Source: Actinoplanes sp. NBC_00393
GTDB taxonomy: Bacteria > Actinomycetota > Actinomycetes > Mycobacteriales > Micromonosporaceae
Assembly: GCF_036053395.1 (NCBI RefSeq)
Contig: NZ_CP107942.1
Span: forward strand, 5,050,501-5,114,500
Length of the DNA stretch: 64,000 nucleotides
Direction: 5' to 3'
Position numbers and translations under genes: made by a program. Positions 27,411-35,728 of this stretch are shown piece after piece. Every line of letters starts with the position of its first letter. Position 1 is the stretch's first letter. The notes beneath the pieces are model-generated. The model saw only the letters and a program-made list of their open reading frames with translations. It had not been told where the DNA came from and searched no databases.

Positions 27411-27860
27411 TCAAGTTACGAAGGTCGCCGCGTCCGGGAAGGCGACCGGCGCGGCCTCGACACCGCAGAAACCCAGCAGGCTCTCCGCCTTGCCGGCGGG
27501 ATCGGTGCTCGGCGCCGGGGTCGCGGCGACGATGCCCGACGCGGTGAACTCGTCGCCAGTGGCCAGCCTCAGGTCACCGGGCAGATCGACGAGATACCGC
27601 TCGAAATCGTCCGGGTCCTCTGCGACCTCGGTGCCGTCCGGCCAGAACGGATGCCGCTCCACGCCGTCGACGACGACGTTGACGCAACCGTTCGCCTCGA
27701 CGGTCAGCCGGGCCCGCATCTGCTGGGCCGGGCCGGTGAACTGCCCGCTCCACGACGAGGCTCGCAGGTCGTCCATGTCCAGGTGGCCGAACCCGGCCTT
27801 GTCGTCGCTTCCGCAACCGGCCAGAAGAATCAAGAGGACCAGCAACGGTACGCGTCTCAA
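27411..27860 (-). CDS. Small putative lipoprotein
   Basis: A 149-residue product with a short signal and lipobox LLAGCGSDD (Cys16). It starts at a TTG that overlaps the stop of the Lrp gene (TTGA), so the start relies on coupling. The mature part is acidic, with one further Cys pair (NGCVNV and GFCGVE) and no known motif. It is followed directly by the beta-propeller-like membrane protein, and the two may work as an exported pair. Confidence 0.7.
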   Translation of the reverse strand: MRRVPLLVLLILLAGCGSDDKAGFGHLDMDDLRASSWSGQFTGPAQQMRARLTVEANGCVNVVVDGVERHPFWPDGTEVAEDPDDFERYLVDLPGDLRLATGDEFTASGIVAATPAPSTDPAGKAESLLGFCGVEAAPVAFPDAATFVT

Positions 27861-28324
27861 GCGCCCCTCCGATGCTCGAAGATCAGGTACGTCTCGGTGC
27901 CGGCGATCAGGCGGGTGCCGCTGAGCCGTTCGGTGATCACCGAGCGGAGGTCGTCGACGTCGGCGGCGGCGACGTGCAGCAGGAAGTCGTAGGAACCGGA
28001 GACGAAGTAGACGTCGCGGACCGCGGGGATCCCGGCGAGGGACTCGGCGAACTTGCCGATCGCGTCCCGGGCGTCGGAGCGGATCCGCACCGCGATCATC
28101 GCCTGGATCGGCCGCCCGATCCAGGCCGGATCGACGTCGGCGTGGAAGCCGCGGATCGCGCCGATCTCGCGCAGCCGCCGCACACGGGTCAGGCAGGTCG
28201 ACGGGGCGATGCCGACCCGGTCGGCGAGAGCGTTGTTCGGCATCCGGCCGTCGGCGCGCAGCAGGCTCAGCAGCTCCAGATCGATCTCGTCGAGACCTCG
28301 AACATCCTTCGGCAGGTCGGTCAT
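27857..28324 (-). CDS. Lrp/AsnC-family regulator, divergent from ald
   Basis: A 155-residue feast/famine regulator. The N-terminal HTH is [40 protein letters not shown], and the C-terminal RAM (ACT-like) ligand domain includes [22 protein letters not shown] at 28324 follows GGAAG; the longer frame upstream runs into the promoter region. Divergence from alanine dehydrogenase matches AldR/Lrp pairs in mycobacteria and streptomycetes, in which the regulator activates or represses ald in response to alanine or other amino acids. Confidence 0.9.
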   Translation of the reverse strand: MTDLPKDVRGLDEIDLELLSLLRADGRMPNNALADRVGIAPSTCLTRVRRLREIGAIRGFHADVDPAWIGRPIQAMIAVRIRSDARDAIGKFAESLAGIPAVRDVYFVSGSYDFLLHVAAADVDDLRSVITERLSGTRLIAGTETYLIFEHRRGA

Positions 28325-28364
28325 CGTTGCGCTTCCGCCCGCAGAATCTGCGCCTGCGATGTTA

Positions 28365-28382
28365 CGAACAGAATCTCGTTCG
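28365..28382. promoter_or_regulatory. Inverted repeat in the lrp-ald intergenic region
   Basis: CGAAC (28365-28369) and GTTCG (28378-28382) form arms around an 8-bp spacer between the divergent starts at 28324 and 28465. This is a plausible Lrp/AsnC binding site controlling both genes. Confidence 0.45.
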
Positions 28383-28464
28383 CTCGTCTTGCCTGAATGC
28401 TGCACATCGTTCCACCCTATCGCCAACAGACAACGACGTCGTCGCCCTCGAAAGGGAAGGTCCC

Positions 28465-29580
28465 ATGCGCATCGGTGTGCCGAAAGAAGTGAAGAACCAC
28501 GAGTACCGGGTGGCGATCACCCCGGCCGGCGTGGTCGAAGCGGTACGCCACGGCCACGAGGTCGTCGTGCAGGCCGGCGCGGGCGCCGGGTCGGCGATCA
28601 CCGACGAGGACTTCCTCGCAGCCGGCGCGCAGATCCTCCCCGACGCCGACGCGGTGTGGGACGCGGCCGACATGGTGCTCAAGGTCAAGGAGCCGATCGC
28701 CGAGGAGTACCACCGGCTGCGCGCCGGGCAGGTCCTGTTCACTTACCTGCACCTCGCCGCCGACGCCGAGGGCACCAAGGCGCTGCTGAACAGCGGGACC
28801 ACCGCCATCGCGTACGAGACCGTGCAGCTCGCGGACGGGTCGCTGCCGCTGCTCGCCCCGATGTCCGAGGTCGCCGGGCGGCTCGCCCCGCAGGTCGGCG
28901 CGTACAGCCTGATGCGCAACAGCGGAGGCCGCGGTGTCCTGCCCGGCGGTGTGCCGGGCGTCGCGCCGGCCAAGGTCACCGTGATCGGTGGCGGCGTCTC
29001 CGGGGTGAACGCGGCGACCATCGCGCTCGGCCTCGGCGCCGACGTGACCATCCTCGACCTGAGCCTGCCCCGGCTGCGGCAGATCGACGCGCAGTTCGGT
29101 GGACGGGTCAAGACGCTGGTGTCGAACGCGTACACGATCGAGCAGTCGGTCCTGGAGGCCGACATGGTGATCGGCGCGGTGCTGGTGCCCGGCGCGAAGG
29201 CGCCGACGCTGGTCAGCAACGACCTGGTGAAGCGGATGAAGGCCGGCTCGGTGCTGGTCGACATCGCCATCGACCAGGGCGGCTGCTTCGAGGACTCGCG
29301 GCCGACCACCCACGAGAACCCGGTCTACCAGGTGCACGAGTCGGTCTTCTACTGCGTGGCCAACATGCCCGGCGCGGTGCCGAACACCTCCACCTACGCG
29401 CTGACCAACGCCACCCTTCCGTACGTCCTGCGCCTCGCCGACCTCGGCTGGCGCGACGCCCTGCGGGCGGACCCGGCGCTGGCGCTCGGCCTGAACACGC
29501 ACGCCGGCGCCCTCACCAACGACCTGGTCGGTAAGGCCGTGGGCCTCCCCACCGAGACCGTCAGCTCGGTCCTGGCCTGA
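28465..29580 (+). CDS. ald: Alanine dehydrogenase
   Basis: Catalyses reversible NAD-dependent deamination of L-alanine to pyruvate and ammonia. The 371-residue length is exact for the family. Visible are the N-terminal [20 protein letters not shown] (substrate Arg15), KVKEP with Lys near 74, TYLHLAAD (His near 95), the NAD-binding [22 protein letters not shown] region and [24 protein letters not shown] at 28465 follows GGGAAGG; the open frame upstream is spurious. It is controlled by the divergent Lrp-type regulator and ends in a strong terminator. Confidence 0.96.
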   Translation: MRIGVPKEVKNHEYRVAITPAGVVEAVRHGHEVVVQAGAGAGSAITDEDFLAAGAQILPDADAVWDAADMVLKVKEPIAEEYHRLRAGQVLFTYLHLAADAEGTKALLNSGTTAIAYETVQLADGSLPLLAPMSEVAGRLAPQVGAYSLMRNSGGRGVLPGGVPGVAPAKVTVIGGGVSGVNAATIALGLGADVTILDLSLPRLRQIDAQFGGRVKTLVSNAYTIEQSVLEADMVIGAVLVPGAKAPTLVSNDLVKRMKAGSVLVDIAIDQGGCFEDSRPTTHENPVYQVHESVFYCVANMPGAVPNTSTYALTNATLPYVLRLADLGWRDALRADPALALGLNTHAGALTNDLVGKAVGLPTETVSSVLA

Positions 29581-29584
29581 CCCG

Positions 29585-29637
29585 GGCTGGTTAACAGGGT
29601 CGTTTCCGCGTTGCGGGAACAGCCCTGTTAACCAGCC
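29585..29637. terminator. Bidirectional terminator between ald and the GH64 gene
   Basis: A perfect 15-bp stem (ggctggttaacaggg at 29585-29599 with 29623-29637) encloses a second small hairpin (GTTTCCGC/GCGGGAAC). It lies four bases after the ald stop and ten bases after the stop of the convergent glucanase gene, so it can serve both. Confidence 0.88.
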
Positions 29638-29646
29638 ACTTTCTTG

Positions 29647-31242
29647 TCAGCCGCGGCGGAACGTCTGGTTGGCGCCGCCGTGGCAGTCCCACTGCAGCAG
29701 CTTGGCGCCGTCGTTGGCGTTCCACGCGTCGATGTCGATGCAGCGGCCGGACTGCGAGTTACGCAGCGTGCCGTTGCTCTGATGGACGAACTGTTGCGCC
29801 GGGTTGCCGCTGCACGTCGCGAGCTGGATGATCGCGCCGTTGGCGGTGGAGCCCCAGGCGACGTCCACGCACTTGTTGTTCTGGCTCTGCAGCGTGCCGC
29901 CGGTGAAGGTGAACTTCTGGGCGTTGGAGTTGTTGCAGGTCCACATCTGCAGCTGGACACCGTCGGCGAAGTTGGCGTTCGGGACGTCGATGCACTTGTT
30001 GTTCAGGTTGCTGATCAGCGAGACCGCGCCGGTGCCCGGGTTGGCCGGCCCGCCGCCGCCGGTGAACGGCGACAGGATGATGCTCGCCGAGCGCGGGTCG
30101 CCGTCGTGGACCAGCGATTCGAACGCGCCGACGTCGTCGAAGGCGAAGGCGTACGCCTTGCCGTCCGTCATGTTCTGGTGGATCACCTTGGCGTACACGT
30201 TGGTCGGGTTGCTCTTGTAGAAGTCGTTCGCGTTGGTGCTCGGCTGGGTATCGATGGTGCCGAGCGTGCCGCGGTTGAGCGCCGCGCAGAGCGTCCGGGA
30301 GATCGGCCCGACCACCTGGTCGTTCGGCGCCGGAAGGTCGCCGTCACAGCCCCAGACGCTGGACGACGACGGGCGGTTGAAGGACGCGACCCGGGTGCCC
30401 GCGGCGTTGGTGAAGTTCATGACGTTGCCCGAGGTCCGGCCGAAGTAGCGGGTGTTGGGCTGGTCGCCGAACGGCACCACGGTCAGTGTCTTGCCGGTGT
30501 ACGCGTTCCACGCCGACGCGATGTACGGGTCGAGGTAGTTCGCGCTCATCAGGCCCGCGCCGGCCGCCTTGCCCGGGGCGAGCACCCGCAGAACCGTGCC
30601 GTCGGAACGGGTACGGACCGTGTTCTGCCAGCCGGCGGTGTTGCGCAACGTGTTGATGACGTTGTCCCGGCCGTTCGCGACCACGTCACCGGTCCGCTTG
30701 GTCTGGCCGCTCGCGCCGGTGACGGTGACCGCGTGCGGGATGGCGAACATGTCGACCTGCGAGCTGTTCAGCCACAGCCCGGCGTCGTTGTAGGTGAACT
30801 CGCTCCAGTCGAACAGGATGTTGGCGTTGGGGTCGCCGGCGGCCCACGGCGCGGGCTGGACCAGGCCGTCCGGGGTGAGGAAGAACTTCAGCTTCTCCCC
30901 CATCGACATGTAGACCCGGCCGGAGAACCCCCGCGGGAAGTTGATCCGGGTGCTGCCGCCGTTGGCGGCGCCGGGGATGGACACGTCGGGTGCGGGCGCC
31001 GGGGGCAGCGCGCCGCCGGTCCAGGGGCTGAACGTGCCGGCCTGGTTGACGTAGCCGAGCCGGCCGGAGGAGAGCTGGACGCCGATCACGTACAGGTGGA
31101 CGGCTTCGCCGCGACCGGTGCTGTTGGCGACGGTCACCGGCAGCAGGGCCGGGCCGATGGCTTGGGCTGCTTGTGGGGATACCGCGGCCGCGACCGGGAT
31201 GGTCATGGCCAGTGCGGCGAGGGCGCGCAGGATCGTACGCAC
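29647..31242 (-). CDS. Secreted GH64 beta-1,3-glucanase with ricin-type lectin domain
   Basis: The 531-residue enzyme has a signal peptide (to about AAQA28), a GH64 catalytic domain of about 360 residues and a C-terminal ricin B/CBM13 lectin domain. The GH64 part shows FFLTPDGLVQPAPW, the catalytic-acid region LFDWSEFTYND and WLNSSQVDMF, and VYAKVIHQNMTDGKAYAFAFDDV. GH64 enzymes release laminaripentaose from beta-1,3-glucan such as fungal cell walls. The lectin part has repeated NKCIDV, NKCVDV and RCIDI with QxW-like motifs (QKFTFTG, QTFRRG). Divergent from the AA10 oxygenase, suggesting joint attack on fungal walls. Ends at a shared terminator with ald. Confidence 0.93.
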   Translation of the reverse strand: MRTILRALAALAMTIPVAAAVSPQAAQAIGPALLPVTVANSTGRGEAVHLYVIGVQLSSGRLGYVNQAGTFSPWTGGALPPAPAPDVSIPGAANGGSTRINFPRGFSGRVYMSMGEKLKFFLTPDGLVQPAPWAAGDPNANILFDWSEFTYNDAGLWLNSSQVDMFAIPHAVTVTGASGQTKRTGDVVANGRDNVINTLRNTAGWQNTVRTRSDGTVLRVLAPGKAAGAGLMSANYLDPYIASAWNAYTGKTLTVVPFGDQPNTRYFGRTSGNVMNFTNAAGTRVASFNRPSSSSVWGCDGDLPAPNDQVVGPISRTLCAALNRGTLGTIDTQPSTNANDFYKSNPTNVYAKVIHQNMTDGKAYAFAFDDVGAFESLVHDGDPRSASIILSPFTGGGGPANPGTGAVSLISNLNNKCIDVPNANFADGVQLQMWTCNNSNAQKFTFTGGTLQSQNNKCVDVAWGSTANGAIIQLATCSGNPAQQFVHQSNGTLRNSQSGRCIDIDAWNANDGAKLLQWDCHGGANQTFRRG

Positions 31243-31275
31243 GAGGGAACCTCGATTCCGCTGTTGGGGAGCTTA

Positions 31276-31287
31276 GAGAGCGCTCTC
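31276..31287. promoter_or_regulatory. LacI-type operator upstream of the GH64 gene
   Basis: GAGAGCGCTCTC is a perfect 12-bp palindrome with the AGCGCT core seen in actinobacterial LacI operators such as the CebR site. It lies 34 bases before the glucanase start, probably at or downstream of its promoter. Its regulator is not in this window. Confidence 0.65.
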
Positions 31288-31449
31288 ACAACAGTGGATT
31301 TGTTAACAACGTATGTCAATAGATGGGCGGCGATCACTTGGCGGCCGGGAAATCGGCACATATCAGCACAGCCCTTTTCTGTTAGGAAAGCTTGCTTTAT
31401 ATTCCTGTCACACCCATCAATCGATGCTCATCGTTAAGAGGAGTGACAC

Positions 31450-32184
31450 ATGCGCAAGTTGATCGCCACGTTAGCGGTCGCTCTCGTCGGTGCCGCCGGA
31501 TCGCTCCTGGTGGCCTCACCCGCCGCGGCACACGGCTACGTCTCCAACCCGCCCAGCCGGCAGGCCAACTGCGCTCGCGGCGTGGTCGCCTGCGGTCAGA
31601 TCAAGTACGAGCCGCAGAGCGTCGAGGGCCCGAAGAACCTGCGGAACTGTCACGGCAACAACGCCCAGTTCGCCGAGCTCAACGACGACGGCCGCGGCTG
31701 GCCGGCCACCAACGTCGGCACCTCGCTGACGCTGACCTGGATCAACACGGCCCGGCACGCGACCACCGGCTGGGAGTACTTCATCGGCGGCACCCGGGTC
31801 GGCTCGTTCAGCGGCAACAACCAGCAGCCCCCGGCCACGCTGTCGCACACCATCAACCTGAGCGGCTTCTCCGGCCGGCAGAAGATCCTCGCCGTCTGGA
31901 CCATCTCCGACACGGCCAACGCCTTCTACTCCTGCATCGACGTCAACATCGGTGGCACCGGTGGTGGCGGTGGCACGAACCCGCCGCCGACCGGCTGCTC
32001 GGGAACCTCAGCGTGGAGCGCGAGCGCGGTCTACGTCGGTGGCAATACGGTGTCGCACAACGGCCGCATCTACCGGGCCAAGTGGTGGACCCAGGGCGAG
32101 ACGCCGGGTTCGGCGGACGTCTGGGCCGACCAGGGCGCGTGTAGCTCCCTCACCGCAGCAGCAGCCCTGGCCAAGGCCCTGTAA
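31450..32184 (+). CDS. Secreted lytic polysaccharide monooxygenase AA10 with CBM5/12
   Basis: A copper monooxygenase that cleaves crystalline chitin or cellulose oxidatively. Signal peptidase cleavage after AAA leaves His28 as the new N-terminus (HGYVSNPPSRQ); with His103 in TARHATTGW it forms the copper histidine brace, and NAFYSCIDV supplies the axial Phe. A Gly-rich linker (about 168-180) leads to a CBM5/12-type domain with WSASAVYVGGNTVSHNGRIYRAKWWTQGETP. The RBS AAGAGGAG precedes the ATG. Chitin is the likely substrate because of CBM5/12 and the neighbouring beta-1,3-glucanase, but some AA10 members oxidise cellulose. Confidence 0.93.
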   Translation: MRKLIATLAVALVGAAGSLLVASPAAAHGYVSNPPSRQANCARGVVACGQIKYEPQSVEGPKNLRNCHGNNAQFAELNDDGRGWPATNVGTSLTLTWINTARHATTGWEYFIGGTRVGSFSGNNQQPPATLSHTINLSGFSGRQKILAVWTISDTANAFYSCIDVNIGGTGGGGGTNPPPTGCSGTSAWSASAVYVGGNTVSHNGRIYRAKWWTQGETPGSADVWADQGACSSLTAAAALAKAL

Positions 32185-32194
32185 CCAGCACCCC

Positions 32195-32371
32195 GGCTGA
32201 CGCCCAGCGCTGCCTCACGGACCCGCAAGCAACGCTGGACGTCAGCCAAGCACAGCGGCTGACGCCCAGCGCTGCCTCACGGGCCCGCAAGCAACGCTGG
32301 ACGTCAGCCAAACAAAGCGGCTGACGCCCAGCGCTGCCTCACGGGTCCGGAGGCAACGCTGGGCGTCAGCC
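32195..32371. repeat. Three tandem 62-bp units, each a hairpin (terminator cluster)
   Basis: Units at 32195-32247, 32257-32309 and 32319-32371 are nearly identical, separated by 9-nt spacers. Each begins GGCTGACGCCCAGCG and ends with its near-complement, so each folds into a long hairpin. The array fills the gap between the convergent LPMO and metQ genes and probably ends both transcripts. Confidence 0.85.
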
Positions 32372-32378
32372 GAGCACC

Positions 32379-33200
32379 TCAGAAGGCGGCGAGCACGGAT
32401 CCCTGGTACTTGTCGGTGATGAACTTCTTGACGTCCTCGGAATGCAGCAGCTTCTCCAGCTTGGCGACGCGGGCGTCGTTCTCCTCACCGGTGCGGACGA
32501 CGACCAGGTTGGCGTACGGGTTGTCGTCGCCGCTCTCCAGAGCGAGCGAGTCGGTGGCCGGCTTGAGGCCGGTCTCGATCGCGTAGTTGCCGTTGATCAC
32601 CGAGATCGCGGTGTCCTCGAGGCTGCGCGGCAGCTGGGCCGCGTCGAGCGCCTTGAACTCCAGGTTCTTCGGGTTGGTAGCGATGTCCTTCTCGGTCGCC
32701 TTGACGCCGACGCCGTCCTTGAGCGTGATCAGCCCGCTCTTGGCGAGCAGGTTGAGGGCGCGGCCCGAGTTCGACGGGTCGTTCGGGATGGCGACGACGC
32801 CGCCGTCCGGCACCTCGGTGAGGCTCTTGACCTTCTTGGAGTAGACGCCGAGCGGCTCGATGTGCACCGGCTTGAGCGCGGTGAACTTGTAGCCCTTCGA
32901 CGCGACCTCCTCCTCCAGGTACGGGATGTGCTGGAAGTAGTTGGCGTCGAGCTGCTTCTCCTGCAGGGCGATGTTCGGCTGGATGTAGTCGTCGAACTCG
33001 ACGATCTCCAGCTTCAGGCCCTCGGCGGCGGCCAGGTTGTCCGAGACGTACTTGAGGATCTCGCCGTGCGGGACCGGGCTGACACCAATCTTGAGGGTGT
33101 CCGAGGACGAGGACGACGACTCGTCGTCCGAACCGCAGGCGCCCAGGCCCAGGACGAGGGTGGCGGCGGCCAGGACGGCGGCGAGCGAGCGGCGGCGCAT
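32379..33200 (-). CDS. metQ: Methionine ABC transporter binding lipoprotein MetQ
   Basis: A 273-residue NlpA-family lipoprotein with lipobox LGLGACGSD. The mature part starts LKIGVSPVPHGEILKYV and contains EFDDYIQPNIALQEKQLDANYFQHIPYLE and VAIPNDPSNSGRALNLLAK, all typical of MetQ. It captures D- or L-methionine for MetNI. I chose ATG at 33200; a TTG nine codons upstream is possible. It is the last gene of the metNIQ operon. Confidence 0.92.
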   Translation of the reverse strand: MRRRSLAAVLAAATLVLGLGACGSDDESSSSSSDTLKIGVSPVPHGEILKYVSDNLAAAEGLKLEIVEFDDYIQPNIALQEKQLDANYFQHIPYLEEEVASKGYKFTALKPVHIEPLGVYSKKVKSLTEVPDGGVVAIPNDPSNSGRALNLLAKSGLITLKDGVGVKATEKDIATNPKNLEFKALDAAQLPRSLEDTAISVINGNYAIETGLKPATDSLALESGDDNPYANLVVVRTGEENDARVAKLEKLLHSEDVKKFITDKYQGSVLAAF

Positions 33201-33285
33201 GATCAGGAACGACCTTTCTGGCTTCAAATTCGATAGGAGATACAGGAAATGGGACGGACGGGAAGCAGCGGGGGGACGTGCGCGG

Positions 33286-33942
33286 TCAGCGGTGCGACAG
33301 CCTGCGGGCGAGGAGGTCGCCGATCATCTGGATGAGCTGGACGAGGAGCACCAGCACCACCACCGTCGCGATCATCACGTTGGTCTCGAAGCGCTGATAG
33401 CCGTAGATGACGGCCAGGGCGCCGAGGCCACCGCCGCCGACCGTGCCGGCCATCGCGGAGTAACCGATGATCGCGATGATCGTGATGGTGAAACCCGAGA
33501 TCAGACCGGGCAGCGCCTCGCGGAGCAACACCTTGCCGACGATCTCCCGGCGGGTGGCGCCCATCGCGATGGTGGCGGCGACCACGTCGGCGGGCACCTC
33601 GCGCAGCGCCGTCTCGACGATGCGCGCGAAGAACGGGATGGCCCCGACGGTCAGCGGGACGATGGCCGCCTCGGTGCCGATGCTCGTGCCGACGACCAGC
33701 CGGGTGAACGGCATGATCGCAACCATCAGGATGAGGAACGGGACCGAGCGGCCCAGGTTGACGATCAGGCCGAGAACCGCGTTCAGCCGCGGGACCGGCA
33801 GCAGGCCGCCGCGCTCGGTGAGCACGAAGAGCACGCCGATCACGAGGCCGCCGATCGCGGTGAACAGCGACGCGAGGCCGACCATCCAGACCGTCTCCTG
33901 CAGCGCCGGCCCGAGCAGCTCGAACGTTTCGGACCAGGTCAT
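33286..33942 (-). CDS. metI: Methionine ABC transporter permease MetI
   Basis: A 218-residue permease with five helices. Diagnostic segments are ETVWMVGLASLFTAIGGLVIGVLF, RSVPFLILMVAIMPFTRLVVGTSIG, the coupling loop MGATRREIVGKVLLREALPGL and GYSAMAGTVGGGGLGALAVIYGYQRF. Start overlaps the metN stop by four bases (ATGA). The 85-base gap to metQ carries no obvious promoter. Confidence 0.93.
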   Translation of the reverse strand: MTWSETFELLGPALQETVWMVGLASLFTAIGGLVIGVLFVLTERGGLLPVPRLNAVLGLIVNLGRSVPFLILMVAIMPFTRLVVGTSIGTEAAIVPLTVGAIPFFARIVETALREVPADVVAATIAMGATRREIVGKVLLREALPGLISGFTITIIAIIGYSAMAGTVGGGGLGALAVIYGYQRFETNVMIATVVVLVLLVQLIQMIGDLLARRLSHR

Positions 33943-34922
33943 GCCGGCACCCCTACCTGTGCGCCCCGCTCCCGCAGGTAGTCGAGCGCCTTACGGTTGT
34001 CGTCCGCGTCGCCGGGCAGGGCCAGCCGCCAGCGACCGGCGCGGGTGGTGGCCAGCGACTCCACCGCGCCGCCGAGGATCCGCACGTCGATGTCGAAACG
34101 GCGGGCCAGGTCAGCGATGATCGGGGCGTCCGCGTCGGCGCCGCTGACCGTCACGTCGACGACCGTCGCGTCCGGGAACCCGGCTGGGGCGTCCAGCGGG
34201 AACAGGTCGCGGGCCAGTTCCGAGTCCGAGTGCTGGAGCAGGTCGGCGACCCGGCCGGACTCGACGAACCGGCCGTCCCGCATCACCGCGGCCGACGTGC
34301 AGATCCGCTTCACCACGGTCATCTCGTGGGTGATCAGCAAGATGGTCAGGCCGAGCCGCCGGTTCAGGTCGAGCAGCAGGCGCAGGATCGACTCGGTGGT
34401 CTCCGGGTCGAGCGCCGAGGTGGCCTCGTCGGAGAGCAGCACGTTCGGCCGCGCGGCCAGCGCGCGGGCGATGCCCACCCGCTGCTTCTGACCGCCGGAG
34501 AGCTGAGCGGGGTACGCTTTCGCGCGCTCGGTCAGCCCGACGAGGTCGAGCAGCTCCGCGACCCGGGTCTGCCGCTCGGCCCGCGGCACGCCGGTGACCT
34601 CCAGGGCGAACGCGACGTTGCCCGCCACGGTCCGTGACGAGAGCAGGGCGAAATGCTGGTGGATCATGCCGATGTTGTGCCGGGCCAGCCGCAGCGGTTT
34701 GCGGCGCAGCGAGGTCAGCTCGACCCCGTCCACGGTGACCGTGCCGGCGTCCGGGCGCTCCAGCATGCTGACGCAGCGCAGCAGTGTGCTCTTGCCGGCG
34801 CCACTGCGGCCCAGAACGCCGTAGACCTCGCCCTCGCCGACAGTGAGGTCCACGCCGTCGACGGCGACGACATCGCCGACCTTCGAGCGGTACGTCTTAC
34901 GAAGCCCGCTTATTTCGATCAC
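33939..34922 (-). CDS. metN: Methionine ABC transporter ATPase MetN
   Basis: A 327-residue ATPase with Walker A GRSGAGKST, Q-loop IHQHF, signature LSGGQKQRVGIARAL and Walker B VLLSDEATSALD. A C-terminal NIL domain (from about residue 245, DATVVDVTVSGADADAPIIADLARRF) senses methionine and blocks transport when it is abundant. GTG at 34922 starts the conserved VIEISGLRKTY; the upstream frame lacks conservation. I looked for a SAM riboswitch upstream and saw none; a 10-bp palindrome GACGTACGTC at 34948-34957 could be an operator. Confidence 0.92.
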   Translation of the reverse strand: MIEISGLRKTYRSKVGDVVAVDGVDLTVGEGEVYGVLGRSGAGKSTLLRCVSMLERPDAGTVTVDGVELTSLRRKPLRLARHNIGMIHQHFALLSSRTVAGNVAFALEVTGVPRAERQTRVAELLDLVGLTERAKAYPAQLSGGQKQRVGIARALAARPNVLLSDEATSALDPETTESILRLLLDLNRRLGLTILLITHEMTVVKRICTSAAVMRDGRFVESGRVADLLQHSDSELARDLFPLDAPAGFPDATVVDVTVSGADADAPIIADLARRFDIDVRILGGAVESLATTRAGRWRLALPGDADDNRKALDYLRERGAQVGVPA

Positions 34923-35059
34923 GTGAAACACCCTGGTCAGCAGTTGTGACGTACGTCGCAAAACCTACTCAGTCAATGGGCTTTGCAGTGGGCACAACGC
35001 TAGTCGCCTTCCCCGCCGGGTACCACCGGATGTAACGACCCTCACGGGTTTTGTAACTT

Positions 35060-35728
35060 TCAACTACTCGCTTCGTGCACCAGGATCGCCACCTGCACCC
35101 GGTTCGCGCAGCCCAGCTTGTCCAGCAGCCTGGACACGTACGCCTTCACCGTCGGCACGCTCATGTGCAACTCGGCGCCGATCTCCGCGTTGGACCGCCC
35201 GGTCGCCACCGCCTCGGCCACCTCCCGCTCACGCTCGGTGAGCCGCTCCAGCTTCGACGCGGCCTGCGTGGCCCGGTCCGGGCGCTGCTCCTCCCCGTCC
35301 CGCCCCACCGCATACCCGATCAAACGGGGCACGACCGACGGCGCCAGGATGGACTCGCCAGCCGCCGCGCGCCGCACCGCGTCCAGGATCTCGGTCGGCG
35401 CGATGTCCTTCAGCAGGAACCCGTTCGCCCCCAGCCGCAGCGCGCCGAGCAGATGCTCATCGGTGTCGAACGTGGTCAGCACCACGATCGCCGGGAACGG
35501 GCCGTCGCGCCGCAGCTCCTCGGTCGCGGCCAGACCGTCCATCCGCGGCATCCGGATGTCCATCAGCACCACGTCCGGCCGCAACCGCCGGGCCGCCTCG
35601 ACCGCCTCGGCGCCGTCGCCTGCCTCCCCCACGAGCTGCAGGTCCGGCCCGGCGCCCAGCACCATGGAGAGCCCCACCCGCACCAGCGGGTCGTCATCGG
35701 CGATCAGCACCCGGATCAGTTCTGCCAC
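35060..35728 (-). CDS. NarL/FixJ-family response regulator
   Basis: A 222-residue regulator. The receiver domain has the acidic pair DDDP near 11-14, phospho-acceptor Asp57 in VVLMDIRMP, Thr in LTTFDTDE and Lys in FLLKDIAP. The LuxR-type HTH follows (LTEREREVAEAVATGRSNAEIGAELHMSVPTVKAYV in two parts: EREREVAEAVATGRSN; LHMSVPTVKAYV). It overlaps the end of its kinase gene by 13 bases. Target genes are unknown. Confidence 0.92.
   Translation of the reverse strand: MAELIRVLIADDDPLVRVGLSMVLGAGPDLQLVGEAGDGAEAVEAARRLRPDVVLMDIRMPRMDGLAATEELRRDGPFPAIVVLTTFDTDEHLLGALRLGANGFLLKDIAPTEILDAVRRAAAGESILAPSVVPRLIGYAVGRDGEEQRPDRATQAASKLERLTEREREVAEAVATGRSNAEIGAELHMSVPTVKAYVSRLLDKLGCANRVQVAILVHEASS

Noticed and set aside
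32195..32371. Small RNA gene in the triple-hairpin region
   Set aside because: No promoter is visible; convergent position and stem symmetry fit terminators better.
34923..35059. Possible SAM riboswitch upstream of metN
   Set aside because: The leader shows no k-turn or the conserved cores of the SAM classes I know; only a short GACGTACGTC palindrome is visible.
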